In this document: positions 23,341-34,941 of the stretch, piece by piece | How positions within the stretch are numbered: the stretch's first letter is position 1 | Layout: every line of letters begins with the position of its first letter | Origin: Hypholoma sublateritium FD-334 SS-4 | Taxonomy: Eukaryota > Basidiomycota > Agaricomycetes > Agaricales > Strophariaceae | Direction: 5' to 3' | DNA length: 64,000 bases | Assembly (NCBI GenBank): GCA_000827495.1 | Contig: KN817528.1 | Location: 310,001 to 374,000, forward strand | The notes under the pieces: generated by a model | What the model was told of the DNA's origin: nothing | Database searches by the model: none | What the model saw: only the letters and a program-made list of their open reading frames with translations | Position numbers and translations under genes: made by a program

Positions 23341-24960
23341 TTACGGCCCCAGTACGACTTTTCCTGTAGTTTCGCCTTGGCCCTCAGCTCCTGCATGTTC
23401 TGGGACAGCAGCACGCCCTCTTTTCCAAAACATCCAGACCTCGAACAGATCCTAGGTCACCCGCGCCTCATTAAACCGTCGTTCGCTTTGCAAGGGAAGG
23501 ATAAACGACTTACACGTTTCGTACCAAATGCAATAGCACCAATGCAAGGTACTGTAGCGGGCCAAATAAATTGCATCCAGTACGAACATCATACGCAAAA
23601 TGTACTCACAGGTACCTTGAATTATTTCTACTTTCGCGTTATCGAGCGCCACCGAGGAGGGAATGTATTGCAAAAATGAGATCCTGGCATCAAATCCAGA
23701 AGTCAGACAGCATATCTAGTTCGTGCGCAATCTGGGGACGTACACAAGGATAACTAAGGCCCAGACGCTAAATATGCCCATGCGAAGCATCATACCACGA
23801 GATATTGTATGCTTTCCAGACCTTCGGTGGACCAATATCAAAATGAGCCCTAGGCGCCGTCGTGAGCTCAACGCCAAAAAAAACAACACAGTTTCAACAG
23901 GATACAGTAGTACCTTCAAACGTGTATATCGCCAGCATTCCGATGATCGTGAGGCCGCCTGATAGCATGCTTCTATAAAAATATCATTAACACTGCGTCT
24001 GGGTTCGGACCCAGCACTGGCATTCCTCACAGCAGAGGATTTGTCAGATGACAATACATAAGGGAGGGGTCCTTCTGAACTATGTCATGAGTAGCCAGTC
24101 CCAACTTTGAAAGAAACTATTAGCTCTTCTACCATATAGTCAAAAGGATATTTAAACACTCACTACTAAGGTTATTATGAGAATTCCGAGTGAGAAAGTG
24201 ACAGGGATTATGTAGAACTTGGGTGGGATGTCAGAAGATAATATGAAACCAGAGACGGTAAATACTTCTGGACTTACCCACATGTTCGAGGAACGGTGCT
24301 GAACTAACCTAGAGAGTCCTTGTCGTTGGGACATACTGCAGTATGTCTGAAATTTTATTTCGTGAGTCGTTGTCGGACGAGACATATGCAGACCATGCAG
24401 TATTTACCTGCAGCAGAAAAGAGGCCACTATTAACGCGCAGCTATCCATGGATTAGTTTGTCTGAAGCCAGATAGCCAAATTTCAGGAGGGACAAACAAT
24501 ACTGGAGATGCGTATATTAACATCGCTTGAAGGAGGCAGAGAGCGTAGACAGGTGGTTTATTGTCCTGAAGTCCCACCATCATCAAGTTTGCGAAGCTGT
24601 ATATTACCCATGCAGCTACGCTGACAATCCACATCGGGGTCCTTTGCACCTTTCGGGCCAATACAGCGGTCAAAAAAATAATGGAGAGCAGGGCCCAGCC
24701 CACTCCGAATAGAACATCATATATTATGATGAAATGAACATTCTTCGTCGTCCCTGAAATGTCATCAGGCTGAGGCTCTGACGTTCATGATAAGTTTTGA
24801 ATTTACATGTGTTCATGAAGTTTGTATTCTTAATGCTTACCTCGAGGGAGAACCAAAGAGAGTCCCCCAGGAAGAAACATCCACGATGTAATAGAAAAAT
24901 TAAGTGGGAGATGCCAGCGGAAACGGATAACAACCTGTGCTCCTTGAATGCTGCAGCCTG
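23341..24960 (-). CDS. Uncharacterised multi-helix membrane protein, paralogue A (start uncertain)
   Basis: Joined exons give hydrophobic segments shared with two downstream paralogues: FLPGG near the N-terminus, IIIYDVLFGVGWALLS, a basic loop ARKVQRTPMW, WVIYSFANLMMVGLQ, and CLLQAMLIYASPVL. The end is also shared: QYIPSSVALDN, IIQGTLPCIGAIAFGTKRD, then a soluble tail with VWMFWKRGR. About seven helices are expected, so a GPCR-like topology is possible, but no named family is recognised. The stop TAA lies at 23341-23343. The first exon is not certain; GTTGTTATCCG at about 24935 is inside the coding part. All three copies are on the same strand. Confidence 0.65.
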
Positions 24961-25263
24961 CCAAATAAGAAGAAAAAATAGGAATAGAAAGGGGAATAGA
25001 TGTGGCCGGACTGGGGAACTACTGATGATATATAAGTGTTGGCCCACTGCTGAAAACCGGCGATATACCTGTGTATACCGATGCCCCAGTGGCAAATGAT
25101 AATTATGTTAGTGTGATATGATTGTGCATCAGTAACTATGTACCAATGCAATGCTTATGTCTAGATTGACAGGAGCTTGATTGATTTCATTTTCCTCCAT
25201 CTCCCAATATATTCGATGTTGTCCGAGACCCAGGCAAATCTATTTCATGACGGAATTGGATCT

Positions 25264-27001
25264 CTACAGTCCCGTAAATGTATCCTGTTCCCCCGCGTTC
25301 CCGTCAATTAAACCACCACCTTCAATTGCCTTGCATCCCAGACGTGTGTTATCTTGGTCACGCAAAAACCCGTCGTCCGCTATATAAAGTGATGACCCTC
25401 GTGGTGTTGGATCAAATGCGAGATCCTGCCCAACCATCTGCAACCACTCAAGCACAGGTTTTGTTGTCCACCGATCTGTCGAATTGGCTGATTGGAACCA
25501 TCCTAAATGACCACCACAAGCTGTGAGTCCCAGGACCACCATCCCATTGTCCCCACAATCTCTGGGGACGTGATTGACGACAGGATCATCACCCGCGTTC
25601 AACGCTAGAAATGGAACTCTGATCTTGCCCAAAACATTGTGACTTGATACCCAAATATAATACGAGGCGGCGTCTGGGAATGGAAATGGGGATGACGACC
25701 CGCCTGCAATCGCGGTGAAAGTAGTGTCGAACTCGTCAAGTGTTGGATTTTTCAAGTTCAAGGTCGCTTCAGTTGCTTTTGTGACTTCGCCATTGGATCC
25801 ATCAAGCAAGACTTTGGAATGCCGCTTCACTAAGGCCTGCATGTTGCGCCCCATTCCCTTTAACCAAAGGTGTTTACCGATCAAGGATTGGTCAAGACTA
25901 TATTAATATGTCACTATTATTTGGAGAGGGTATAATCAATTCAACTCACCTGTCCCCATTTTGTTTCAGATCCCAAGGCTAAACACCAAGTTGTAAGTTT
26001 GGGTGGTGTGTACAATTTCGACAAAAAGGCACTTACACAGGCCAGAATACAAGCTGATTGCAGCCGACTGTCACTTCCTTCTTCGGCTAAGTATCGAGTA
26101 AGGACATTTGAGCCCAATGAAAATCCGAGCCCCAGTAACGGAGCGTCTGGATACATATGAGATATGTACATTAATGCTTGACGAGTATCATCTGTAGCAC
26201 CAGCACTATAGAATAATGGCGACGTTAGTGGAACACCGGCGCCTAATAAAATATGTTATTTCGGATGAAGAGGTCTTTTGAATGTCACCTACAGCCTCGA
26301 AAATTAATAACTACTGCCCGATAGCCAAGGCCTCCTTCGTCAGTTGGAGAGCAAGCCCGACTCAGTATTGCCCGAATGTAAGGCTCGTGCGAGCCTAGAA
26401 TCCAGTCAAATTTAATAATATGATAATAGGCCAATGTCGCTGGCGTACCGCCACTTAGCCCGTGCTGGATAACAATGATTGGGGCATCACTTTTTACCAT
26501 CGTACCTTCTGCCGGTGTAAAGTCCAGACCGCTGGTTGTGAAAGGTATCAGATATCTCCTCATCTGGGCTCTCAGGCTCGTGACCAACTCGTAACTTACA
26601 GTGTACCACCATCTGCTAATCGGAGGTACGTCCTAGTATCCAAGAATACTGGTAAATGTACACCCTTTCGGAGAAAGTTAGCTATATGTACCGTCTGTAC
26701 CAAACTTGATCTTCAGCAGAGAAGTTTCCCATTATGCAGTATATTGTTTGTACGTGGCCGCTGTCAATGATTGGTAGAGGATTAGACACATGTCCTGGAA
26801 CGGGATTAAGAGGACTCACTTTGTTAACCACAATGGCGGTTGGTATCTTTTGAAAAAGCTAGGACATCTTGTCTCGAGTAGTTTGTTCAGGGAAAGACGT
26901 TCAATGCCTCCTTTATCATCTTTCCACACGGGCAAAAGAGCTGGCTGAGGTGCAAAATGGAATTCTGCGAAACCACTTCTGGAGCTGAAAATCTTGACCA
27001 T
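25264..27001 (-). CDS. YheT/Eht1-type alpha/beta hydrolase (AB-hydrolase_1, medium-chain ester family)
   Basis: Likely start is ATG 27001 (MVKIFSSRSGFAEF); stop at 25264. Family landmarks in order: LLETRCPSFFKRYQPPLWL, SGHVQTIYCIMGNF (usually NGHLQT), PIIVIQHGLSGG (oxyanion loop), AVVINFRGC, LGLGFSLGSN (nucleophile elbow G-S-x-G with serine), NAGDDPVV (acid), and CGGHLGWF (catalytic histidine). This is the pattern of fungal Eht1/Eeb1/YMR210W and bacterial YheT proteins. The yeast members make or cleave medium-chain fatty acid ethyl esters or act as monoacylglycerol lipases. The substrate here is unknown. The gene sits between paralogues A and B of the membrane cluster on the same strand. Confidence 0.88.
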
Positions 27002-27776
27002 AGCATAAACCAATGGCCCGAAGGTTGGACGAGAAAAATACGGTTAGACGAGAGGAGTGTCGAACTGACATGGTGAGGATCTTAAATAAAGTCAACCGTG
27101 ACAGAGGTTTGCACGCTGCACAGCCTGCATCAACATGGTTCGCAAACATGACGTAGCTAAAATTAGATTATTAGCAAGTTCGGAAGCTCATTCAGCTGAG
27201 GCATGAGACTAAAGCCTGAGAGTGCTGGCTATATTTCAAGCCACATTCAAGTGCGTCTGAGGCTATGCAGCAAAATACTCAGTTTACGTGGGCCATAAAA
27301 ACTGTGATTCACGAGACTCTCCGTACTTATAGCTTAGGGGGTCTTGGGGAGTTGACCAATCTGGAAGTCGATGTGCGGTTGCTTTTCACCATCACAGAGC
27401 TGCGGTATCTTAGTGGGGGGCAGTGGATATTCGAGAAGAACGGAGCATTCTTGCCTCAGTGCATAACACTTTGATGTGACCATCTTGTGGTTTGATATTG
27501 CAACGTTGAGTTGTCAACTGTTCGGCGTTGCCGCGCACACCAATACTACGCCCCGAGGTTATATCAGATCAACATGATTTTTTGTCAAATCCTGTGAGAT
27601 CTTTCATACCTCCATGTGCCCTCCCCCCGCAAACGAAGTTCCTGTTCATTTAACAATTGCTGATGCTCATCCAATGTTTATGATTTCTGCATTTGGGTAT
27701 ACAGGGAAATCCGTTGGAGGCCTGTACTAAGATACATCCAAGGTTACTTCACTTCAATTTTGCGCACTAGACCACC
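27002..27776. other. Intergenic region between hydrolase and membrane paralogue B
   Basis: 775 bp. It holds the hydrolase promoter and possibly a 5' exon (frame 26916-27149), plus the 3' region of paralogue B. No other feature was found. Confidence 0.4.
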
Positions 27777-29340
27777 CCTTTGAACCGCGGCTGTGGGGCC
27801 GCCGACTTCTTTTTCCAAAAGGCCCAAGCTGACATGATATCCTTGATAAAAAGGAGGGAACACAACATGATGATTTATGTAAACGATAGCAGATGTGCTT
27901 ACTTTCTGTGTTCCAAATGTCAGTGTTGCAGCAAAAGGAACTGGATCAAAGTCGAGAAACCTTAGACATTTTGGGGCCTGAAAGGTTGAAAAACAGACTT
28001 ACGAGTAGCTTGAACAATTTGTGCTTCAGGATTCAGGATTTTGGCCTTTGGTTGCGGTAGATAGGTTATGAACGATAATCTGGTAAAAATCTCATACGTG
28101 AGTAGCCCAAGCAAGACCACCAGTCTCGTTGAAGGCATACCCTAAGCAAACGACCGCCCAACAACTGAGGCAGGCTATGCGAATGCAAATCTCGCGAGAA
28201 CAGTCATCCTGATTAGCAGTCCCCGCAGTTCCGGCATGCTCAATGTTCCGCGAGGTTCGACGGATTCGACAGAATACCAGAACTTTGGAAAATAGGCGTT
28301 AGCATTTTTTGGGGGTTGAACATTTTGAAAAAACCTCTAACGTTCGAGCATCAAAACCGCTGACATACCAAATATCGTTACTGCTGCAGTGACGTGCCCG
28401 CTAGATAGGAAGATTAGATTACGTGGACTGAAAAGGAACGAGTCAGATACTAACGGCGTCGACGAGGTTAGATGACAATACATTCCAGAGTCATCTCGCC
28501 GGATAGAATCTTTCTGATTTGATCCAAGCTGCGGACAGGTCAACTGAGCTGCATATAGATACAGGAGGGCGATGTACAATCAAAACTTCCATTATGACAG
28601 CAATGAATACTGCTATGGGACCAACATGGAGCTTTGGTAAGGCAAGTCAGACTGGTTGACAAAATCTAAAAGAGATAAGACCCACCATCACATTGAATAT
28701 CCGGGAGCGACTCAGCCTCTGCAATGCTGACACTGGTGCCAGAAACAAGTATGCCTTTTAACCTGATTAAATAGCTATGAGGCAAATTACTTCGATGAGG
28801 CTTACCTGAATCATAAATGCCGCATTTACCGATGCGCTGCTATATAAATATCACTTGATAAAGGAGATTACATATCATTGGATGGAGCGTACAATGCTGG
28901 GGAGGCATAGATTAAGGCAGCCTGAGCTAGGCAAAATTGGAGATTGGGCTGAGGACCGGTTTGTTGTCCAACTAAGAGCACATTCGCAAAGCCGATAACT
29001 CCCCAGGATGACACACTCATGAACCACAATGGAGTTCGTTTTATTCTTCGCGAAAGATATGTGGTCGCAAGAACAGCCAATAGTGTCGCCAGTCCCATGA
29101 TGTAAAGTACATCATACGCAACGATGAGTCCGATCTTTGGCGCAATCGAAGTAGCAGCAATACTGTCGTCAAGTAGTACAAGACCTAATCGTGAAAATAT
29201 GATGAGATTCCTAATGTAGCATTACAAGAGAAAGGCCTGTTACCTTCCTGAGGCCGTGCTGGTGAGAAGCGAGATATTAAGGAACGTGAACGTAAAGAGT
29301 GGCACATCATGGTAGAAGTTCAACTTCACCCGATATTGCT
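27777..29340 (-). CDS. Uncharacterised multi-helix membrane protein, paralogue B (start uncertain)
   Basis: Same family as paralogues A and C. Shared strings: LNFYHDVPLFTFTFL near the N-terminus, IGLIVAYDVLYIMGLATLL, the basic loop SRRIKRTPLWFM, GFANVLLVGQQTG, and CLAQAALIYASPALY. The C-terminus reads VQATLPFAATLTFGTQKDIMSAWAFWKKK and stops at TAG 27777-27779. QATL is formed across a 62-nt intron, as in paralogue C. The first exon could lie further upstream, up to about 29740. The frame stays intact wherever I could check it, so this looks like a working gene. Function unknown. Confidence 0.62.
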
Positions 29341-30391
29341 GTCAAAGCTAGTGAAATATGCGAAATGAAGCGAGACTGTGGTGATAGGTGCAAACGTTAT
29401 CAAGAGAGGACGAGAATCATAAGTACAATTGGTGATAACACATACCTGACCATCTTTCAAGAGCGACACATCTCAAGATTTGAATCAAATTACTCTTGAT
29501 GGAACAACTGCGAGGACAGTGTTGAGAGGCAGGTGATGGCTTTGGCGGATTTTCTTTGATGCTGCTTGTGAAGATCATTTCGAGATCATTCGAGCGCATC
29601 TTAGTGACCGAACGATGAACAAAGATGTTCGATACAATGAGAGCCCGAAGAACCAGGCACACCGTTGTGTCTTTCAGAGTGTAAAGTATCTGTTCCTCGG
29701 ATGCCCGAGCGGAGAAGGTGGGGAAAAACAGCTGGCGCAACTAGGAAGGGTACAGCGTCAAATTAGCGGGATACTGTCGTGGACCTGTGGATTTAACGTT
29801 CAACATGGACTGAGTTGGGGGCTTTGTTAAAGCTCTTTTCCAAGGTCTTTAAACGCACTTCGTCAGTCGATAGTAAGGGGAAGTTGCCGGGCAGCGGGCG
29901 GCTGAGGTTGGTGGACGGAAGGGAGGAAGGAATCAATCAATCAACTCCGTCGGTAAACCTGTTAATACCCGGGCCGCCTCCCTACCTTGAGGCAAATCTA
30001 AGTATTACTTTTCGCCAGGACATACGTTACATATCCCACAGGCTGTTGCGCCCACTGATTAAATAGTAACGGCCATCGAATTTCAACTACAACAATCATC
30101 ATCGAGATCCAATCAAGATGGGACCTCTGCAGCCTAACGCGAATATTCGCAGATTATGCAGGTTGCAAAAGTAAAGGTGAACGAGGGACATTAGCCCAGC
30201 CCCCAGTACATTTCTTGTCTGGGGCCGGTTCAGACTCTCAGAGCAGTGTCCTTTAATGTCGCCTCGGAGACAGCATCATTTTCATGGACCGAGGGATCAA
30301 GCGTCAACGGACTCGGTTGTGCCGTAATTTCTTCGAATAATTTAGAAAGTGACTTTGTAGATACCAGCATTGTACCACCATGTGTATCACT
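29341..30391. other. Upstream region of paralogue B and 3' region of paralogue C
   Basis: About 1.05 kb. A possible 5' exon of paralogue B lies in 29400-29740 (a frame with several methionines) but is not confirmed. From 29860 to 30391 I see no coding signal. Confidence 0.35.
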
Positions 30392-32030
30392 TCACGGTAT
30401 TTGAGTAAAATGCGCTTTAGTTTCGTCACTCCTTCTCGGTAACCACGCACGCAGAATATCCTATATGGGAGAGCATCATTTGATTATAATAAATCATTGT
30501 ATAGTAATAGGTACACGCACCTTCTGTGATCCGAATATGAGGCCCGCACAACAGGGCACTGGAGAAATAAGATGGTTCACACTGCATCCTGAAACAGAAC
30601 GAAGATAACGTATACTTACGAGTAGCCTGAACCACGCTGACCACCCCATTGTCAATCATGTACTTCGGCATATATTGTACGAGGGATACTCTTTGAGGGT
30701 GTATTTGGGGTGGATGTTAGTGGGCCAGATCCTAGTGGACAAATTTCGGAGATGCTTACGAGAAGGAAACTAATGCACAAGTTGTAAACGCTCCCACACG
30801 AGCGAGATCGTCAACGTACACAGCTTGGCGATTCTCTGCGTATTCGAGTTTGTCAAGTTTCGCGACATTTTGCGCTCGCTGGCGAAATGCGACGATCATC
30901 AATGCTATTGAATATGGTGAGAGCCGAAGAGAATGTAGCAATTAGATCTACCTTCGATAAGTAAAACTATCAGCAGACCACACATGATTGATCCACCAGT
31001 GATTTTTCGTCTGTAACAACATTAATGATTAGTGGAGTTTATAGAGGAATCTGATTGTTTCTTTGCTCACGGTGTTGATATGGAAAAATTGCAATATAAC
31101 CCCGACGCATCCCTCTCCACATATAGTGGTTTTGATACACCCAACTATAAATAGTTTCAAAAAAGAGACATAATTGAGAATGGGGAAGGATGAAACATAC
31201 GATAAGCCCTTCGACAACGATGGATAATGATATGGCGCACGGGACGACATATAGCTACCCACCCAAGGGGTCTGAGAATTTGGATTGAAAAGAGAGAGTC
31301 TAGTCATACGCACCACAACAATATTTGTGTTCACTCCACTGATATTGGGCAGGGTATATATAGACATGGCAAGGTATGTCTATTTATTGTAAGCAAGTGG
31401 AATATGATGGTGCAGACGGAATCATCCACCTGTAGTAAAAATGAAACAGCCGAAAAAGCGCAGCTATAGACAACGGTCAATCATCATTTCAAGAGAACAA
31501 GACGATGGCTTACAAGACTGGAGACGTATATATCAATATTGACTGTACAAGGCAGATACCGTGAGGTATATGTTCTGCAAGCCCCGTTTGGTGCCCGATC
31601 AGAAGTGTGTTCGCCACGCTGATGACCACCCACGACCCAACGGCCATAAACCATGTTGGTCGTCTTCGAACATCTCGAGAGCGCCAGGCGGTGAGAAGGA
31701 TTATCAAAAGGGATACCGGTCCCACGATGTAGAGAATGTCAAATATGATGATTAGAACTTTCCGTGGATGAGTTCTGCTGTAATCCCAGCTATCTATAAT
31801 ACAAAATGCATTAGACTCATAATCTCATCGAAAGCGAATGGAACGTGCCCACCATCACGAGATTGCCTAAACTCGAAATTCGACATAACACACCAGAATA
31901 CGAAAATGTCTCCACCTGGGAGAAAGAGAAGGTGCGAATCAAATGGCCGTCTGTATAGCGTGGAAGATGGGGGATTCTAACGGTCTTCCAACACTTTATG
32001 GAAACGAGGAAAGATGGCGGCATTTAGAGA
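30392..32030 (-). CDS. Uncharacterised multi-helix membrane protein, paralogue C (start uncertain)
   Basis: Third tandem member. It reads LLFLPGGDIFVFW near the N-terminus, then VLIIIFDILYIVGPVSLL, SRDVRRRPTWFMAVGSW, ANTLLIGHQTG and CLVQSILIYTSPVL. The end reads QYMPKYMIDNGVVSVVQATLPCCAGLIFGSQKDILRAW and a short polar tail, stopping at TGA 30392-30394. The QATL junction uses a 61-nt intron. About seven helices are predicted. The first exon may lie upstream of 32030 and is not resolved. The stretch of shared positions from helix 1 to the C-terminal FG-T/S-Q-K-D motif makes common descent with A and B clear; function is unknown. Confidence 0.62.
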
Positions 32031-33506
32031 GATGGAAGATGTCAAGTCCTTTTGAGCAGGATCAACAACTAACTTTCAACAGTCATATAATCGTGGCTAT
32101 GTATAGTGTATATACCGCGGGGGCGGGGACATATATTTTGGTGAACGGCTGGGAATGGTCCCCGAGGTTATTGATACGGCCAGGTACTCCGCGCGTTGAG
32201 CTCAGTGCGCTGCCCGTTCATCGCAAATTGAAGAAATTCCACTTCCGTTACAGCTCTAACTTCCACTGCGAGAACAATGGCATTGATGATGGCTGTTCTT
32301 GGAGTCCGGGCTTCGCTTCATTCAACAATGAGAACAGCCACACTGTACACACCACGAAGCCGCATACGAAGTGAGTCGAAGGAATATAGTCTAGGCGAAT
32401 CAAATGTCAATCAGATGCAGTGATAATGATGCATTTTTGCGCGTACCATAGGAACCTTGTAAATTATCAACCCACAGATCAAACGTTGATACACAGATGG
32501 CCTGTCTGATGCCAGCACAAAGTGCAGTTAAATAACCATACAGCCTTATCGTCGACACCAGCTAGATGTCGACCCTGTACAGGAAGGGTCCTGCCTTTGC
32601 CACGGAGGACAGGTGGCGGTAGCCCAGGAGATGTAAGTAGACACTACCGACGCAGTATTTTTGAGTACCGGGAGTTCCGCGAAGTTGAAAAGTGTGGGCT
32701 CGCCTCATTGGTACGTTCCCCGCATTTTTGGAGCCGAGGAAGCTCGGATTTGAGATGCTTTGAAGGATCGCAAGTGGACCTAGTACTCGCGATAACAATG
32801 CCCTCCGAGTTGAGTCCCCACGGTCGGTAGAAGAACCGAGAGCTGGACGCTGTTGACGAAAGGTATTCAAGTGATTGCGAGAGAAGCTTGCGCTAAGTCA
32901 CGCCTTATTTAAAGCCATTCATCGTGCCACCTGTGACCTGAGCACCAGCGAGGAAGAATTTGGCAAGGATAATCTGCAAAGAATTTGTGCAATGTGAACT
33001 GGATGGGTTTTCAAGTTGAATAAGTTGATAATAGATCATATTGACCTTGTATTGACCTGCTTGATAAGCACATGACGTACTTATGCCGTGGTCGGCATGC
33101 GCATCGCGGGGCGGGCGGCGCGGCAAGGCAGTAGGCGCTAAGCGAGGAACGAGCGAAATCCATGGATGGCCCAAGGATGGCCGTAAGTCAACCGTGAGTA
33201 TCTGGTTAAGCCAGAGGACTCGCGCTGGACAAACTTTGTCATTTATAATTTACGATTTATGCAATATTCATTCATGGTTGATCGACGATCAGTCAACTAG
33301 GAGCGGTGTACAGCATGGCAGTACCATTTGAAGCGTTACAGGGAAGGACAATTTGTTTTCAAGAAAAATAAGTATAGGAAATGAGTTTATCATATGGGAC
33401 TCTGGCGTATTGATGACGATTATCCACGAGCTGCCTTGGCGTGCATTGCCACGGCAGCAAAGGGAGTAACGCAGAGGAAAGTAACCGACACCTTCTTTAG
33501 TGAGCG
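32031..33506. other. Intergenic region, no supported gene
   Basis: About 1.5 kb. Frames at 32522-32870 and 32905-33174 have no motif, no clear splice set and no convincing start. They are left unannotated. Confidence 0.4.
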
Positions 33507-34239
33507 TCATTTGATGTTGCTCTATGGATCTTTAAACAACGTTAGGACATTCTGTGCCGACTACTGAAGAAATTTCCGTTACCTTGTCTTTGCTACGCTT
33601 GGTCGGAGTGTCGGCATGGCCGAGCGGGCCAGTTACTTCGTCTCGAGCGTAATGAGCTGTCGTGGAGGTCTCACCGTCATTGTCTGTGCGCTGCGTGCGC
33701 ATAAACTCTACGGTCGTAGACTGCAACGTTTGAGGGTCATCTGTAGATTTATCTGCCTAAAGTCATGTTGGTGGTGACATCATGGCACTAAAGAAGATCA
33801 CGAGTATTGGATACCTTCACGTTGGCCTCAGAAGCGCTTGCAAGCATTTCATTCCACCCAGGCGCATATTTGTGGACCGAAGTTTTCTGGTCGTTCTTAG
33901 ATCTTCGCAGATTTTTGTCTTTTTCCCGTTCAAGAACCTACACAGGCGGGGAACCAATCAGTAAGCCAAAATGAATTCCTGGTGGAAGATTCAAGCAACC
34001 TCAGGATCGTTGTCGTGCATCGTGCTAAAGCTTGAATCAGTCATTTATCTTTTTTAATTATCAACACAAAAACCTGGTATAGAGTCTGCATCACGTCAAT
34101 CCCATCATCGTTGAAGTGCAGACTCAGACTCAAAGAGCACCAACCTTGTACTGTTGCATCGTGCGCTCCCGCATGCAGACGCAGAGGCCGTGAGGCGACG
34201 GATTGGCGTGTTTAGATACTTTCGTGAAACTGAGAACAT
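33507..34239 (-). CDS. Small mitochondrial-type protein of unknown function
   Basis: Five small exons join cleanly: 34239-34145, 34024-34000, 33937-33815, 33756-33583 and 33521-33507. The total is 432 nt, 143 residues. The N-terminus (MFSVSRKYLNTPIRRLTASASA) is rich in R, S and A and lacks acidic residues, which fits a mitochondrial presequence. The mature part is charged and hydrophilic, with KYAPGWNEMLASASEANVKAD and later HYARDEVTGPLG, no membrane helix and no known enzyme motif. Introns carry good branch sites (CTGAT, CTAAC). Two exons are only 25 and 15 nt. The gene lies downstream of a TGACGTCA element. I do not recognise a named family; gene reality is supported by frame closure, splice signals and the presequence. 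Confidence 0.7.
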
Positions 34240-34941
34240 GATATTGTGGTATGTGAAGAAGAAGAAGGGAGGGATGTCTCTCCGAAATATCATACCTTCT
34301 ATTTATTGCATGACGTCATAATTTGGTCAGGGGGCCTACCACAATGACGTAAACTGAATGGGCACGCAATGCGTCCAAGTGCGTCCAGCGCAAGGATGAT
34401 CTGAAACCGTAGGAAAAATGGACGAACTATATGTCAATATTAGATGCATATCTTCTCTAATTATCTTCCATTTCAAACGAGGACTCCGACTGTGCGACTA
34501 CTGCTCGATGTTTGATATTATTCAGCACTCAAAATAAGAATAATCGGCAGGAAAAATTGGGCGATAGAATATCTAAGAAATGTCTATTTTGTCTACTTAC
34601 CCCAAACAAGATTTTATACGACTGTGGCGTTCAAGTGGCCTTGGTTGTTTAATATGGTATGTATTTCCATATATAGAATATGCGGCGCGAGAAAATGATG
34701 GTCTACGCGCCGCAAGAAATTGATTTCAATCTCCGAATGTTTGAACTGAAGCTCGAAGCTTGAAGAGCTTCACGCTTTCGGGGCCCAATTAATATATGTG
34801 CTGTACGATTGAATAATGCCCGTAGTATCACTGGATGTATCGGGCTGATCTTCCGCAACACCGCCCATATCCAGCTTTCCGGTCCTTTGAATCACATTTA
34901 TACGGCGTCTCCTACGTATTACTTGCGATGTTTAGATCTAC
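34240..34941. promoter_or_regulatory. Upstream region of the small mitochondrial gene with a CRE palindrome
   Basis: TGACGTCA, the full palindrome bound by ATF/CREB-type bZIP factors, lies at 34311-34318, about 72 bp before the ATG at 34239, with an AT-rich TATA-like string just inside it. The rest, to 34941, is the 3' flank of CCT5 with no coding signal. Confidence 0.45.

Noticed and set aside
27900..28020. Apparent frameshift in paralogue B after QAT
   Set aside because: It vanishes once the 62-nt intron is used instead of a 25-nt one; the product then matches A and C.
23341..32030. Pheromone precursor (CaaX) genes near the receptor-like array
   Set aside because: I looked for short frames ending in C-a-a-x and found none, and the receptor-like proteins do not match STE3 well enough to call a mating-type locus.
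31943..32374. 143-codon plus-strand frame
   Set aside because: Overlaps the 5' part of membrane paralogue C, has no motif and no plausible start context.
33609..33630. tRNA-Ser/Leu-like D-arm string (GGCATGGCCGAGCGGGCC)
   Set aside because: No T-loop GGTTCRANNCC follows at the right distance, and the stretch lies inside coding exon 4 of the small mitochondrial gene on the other strand.
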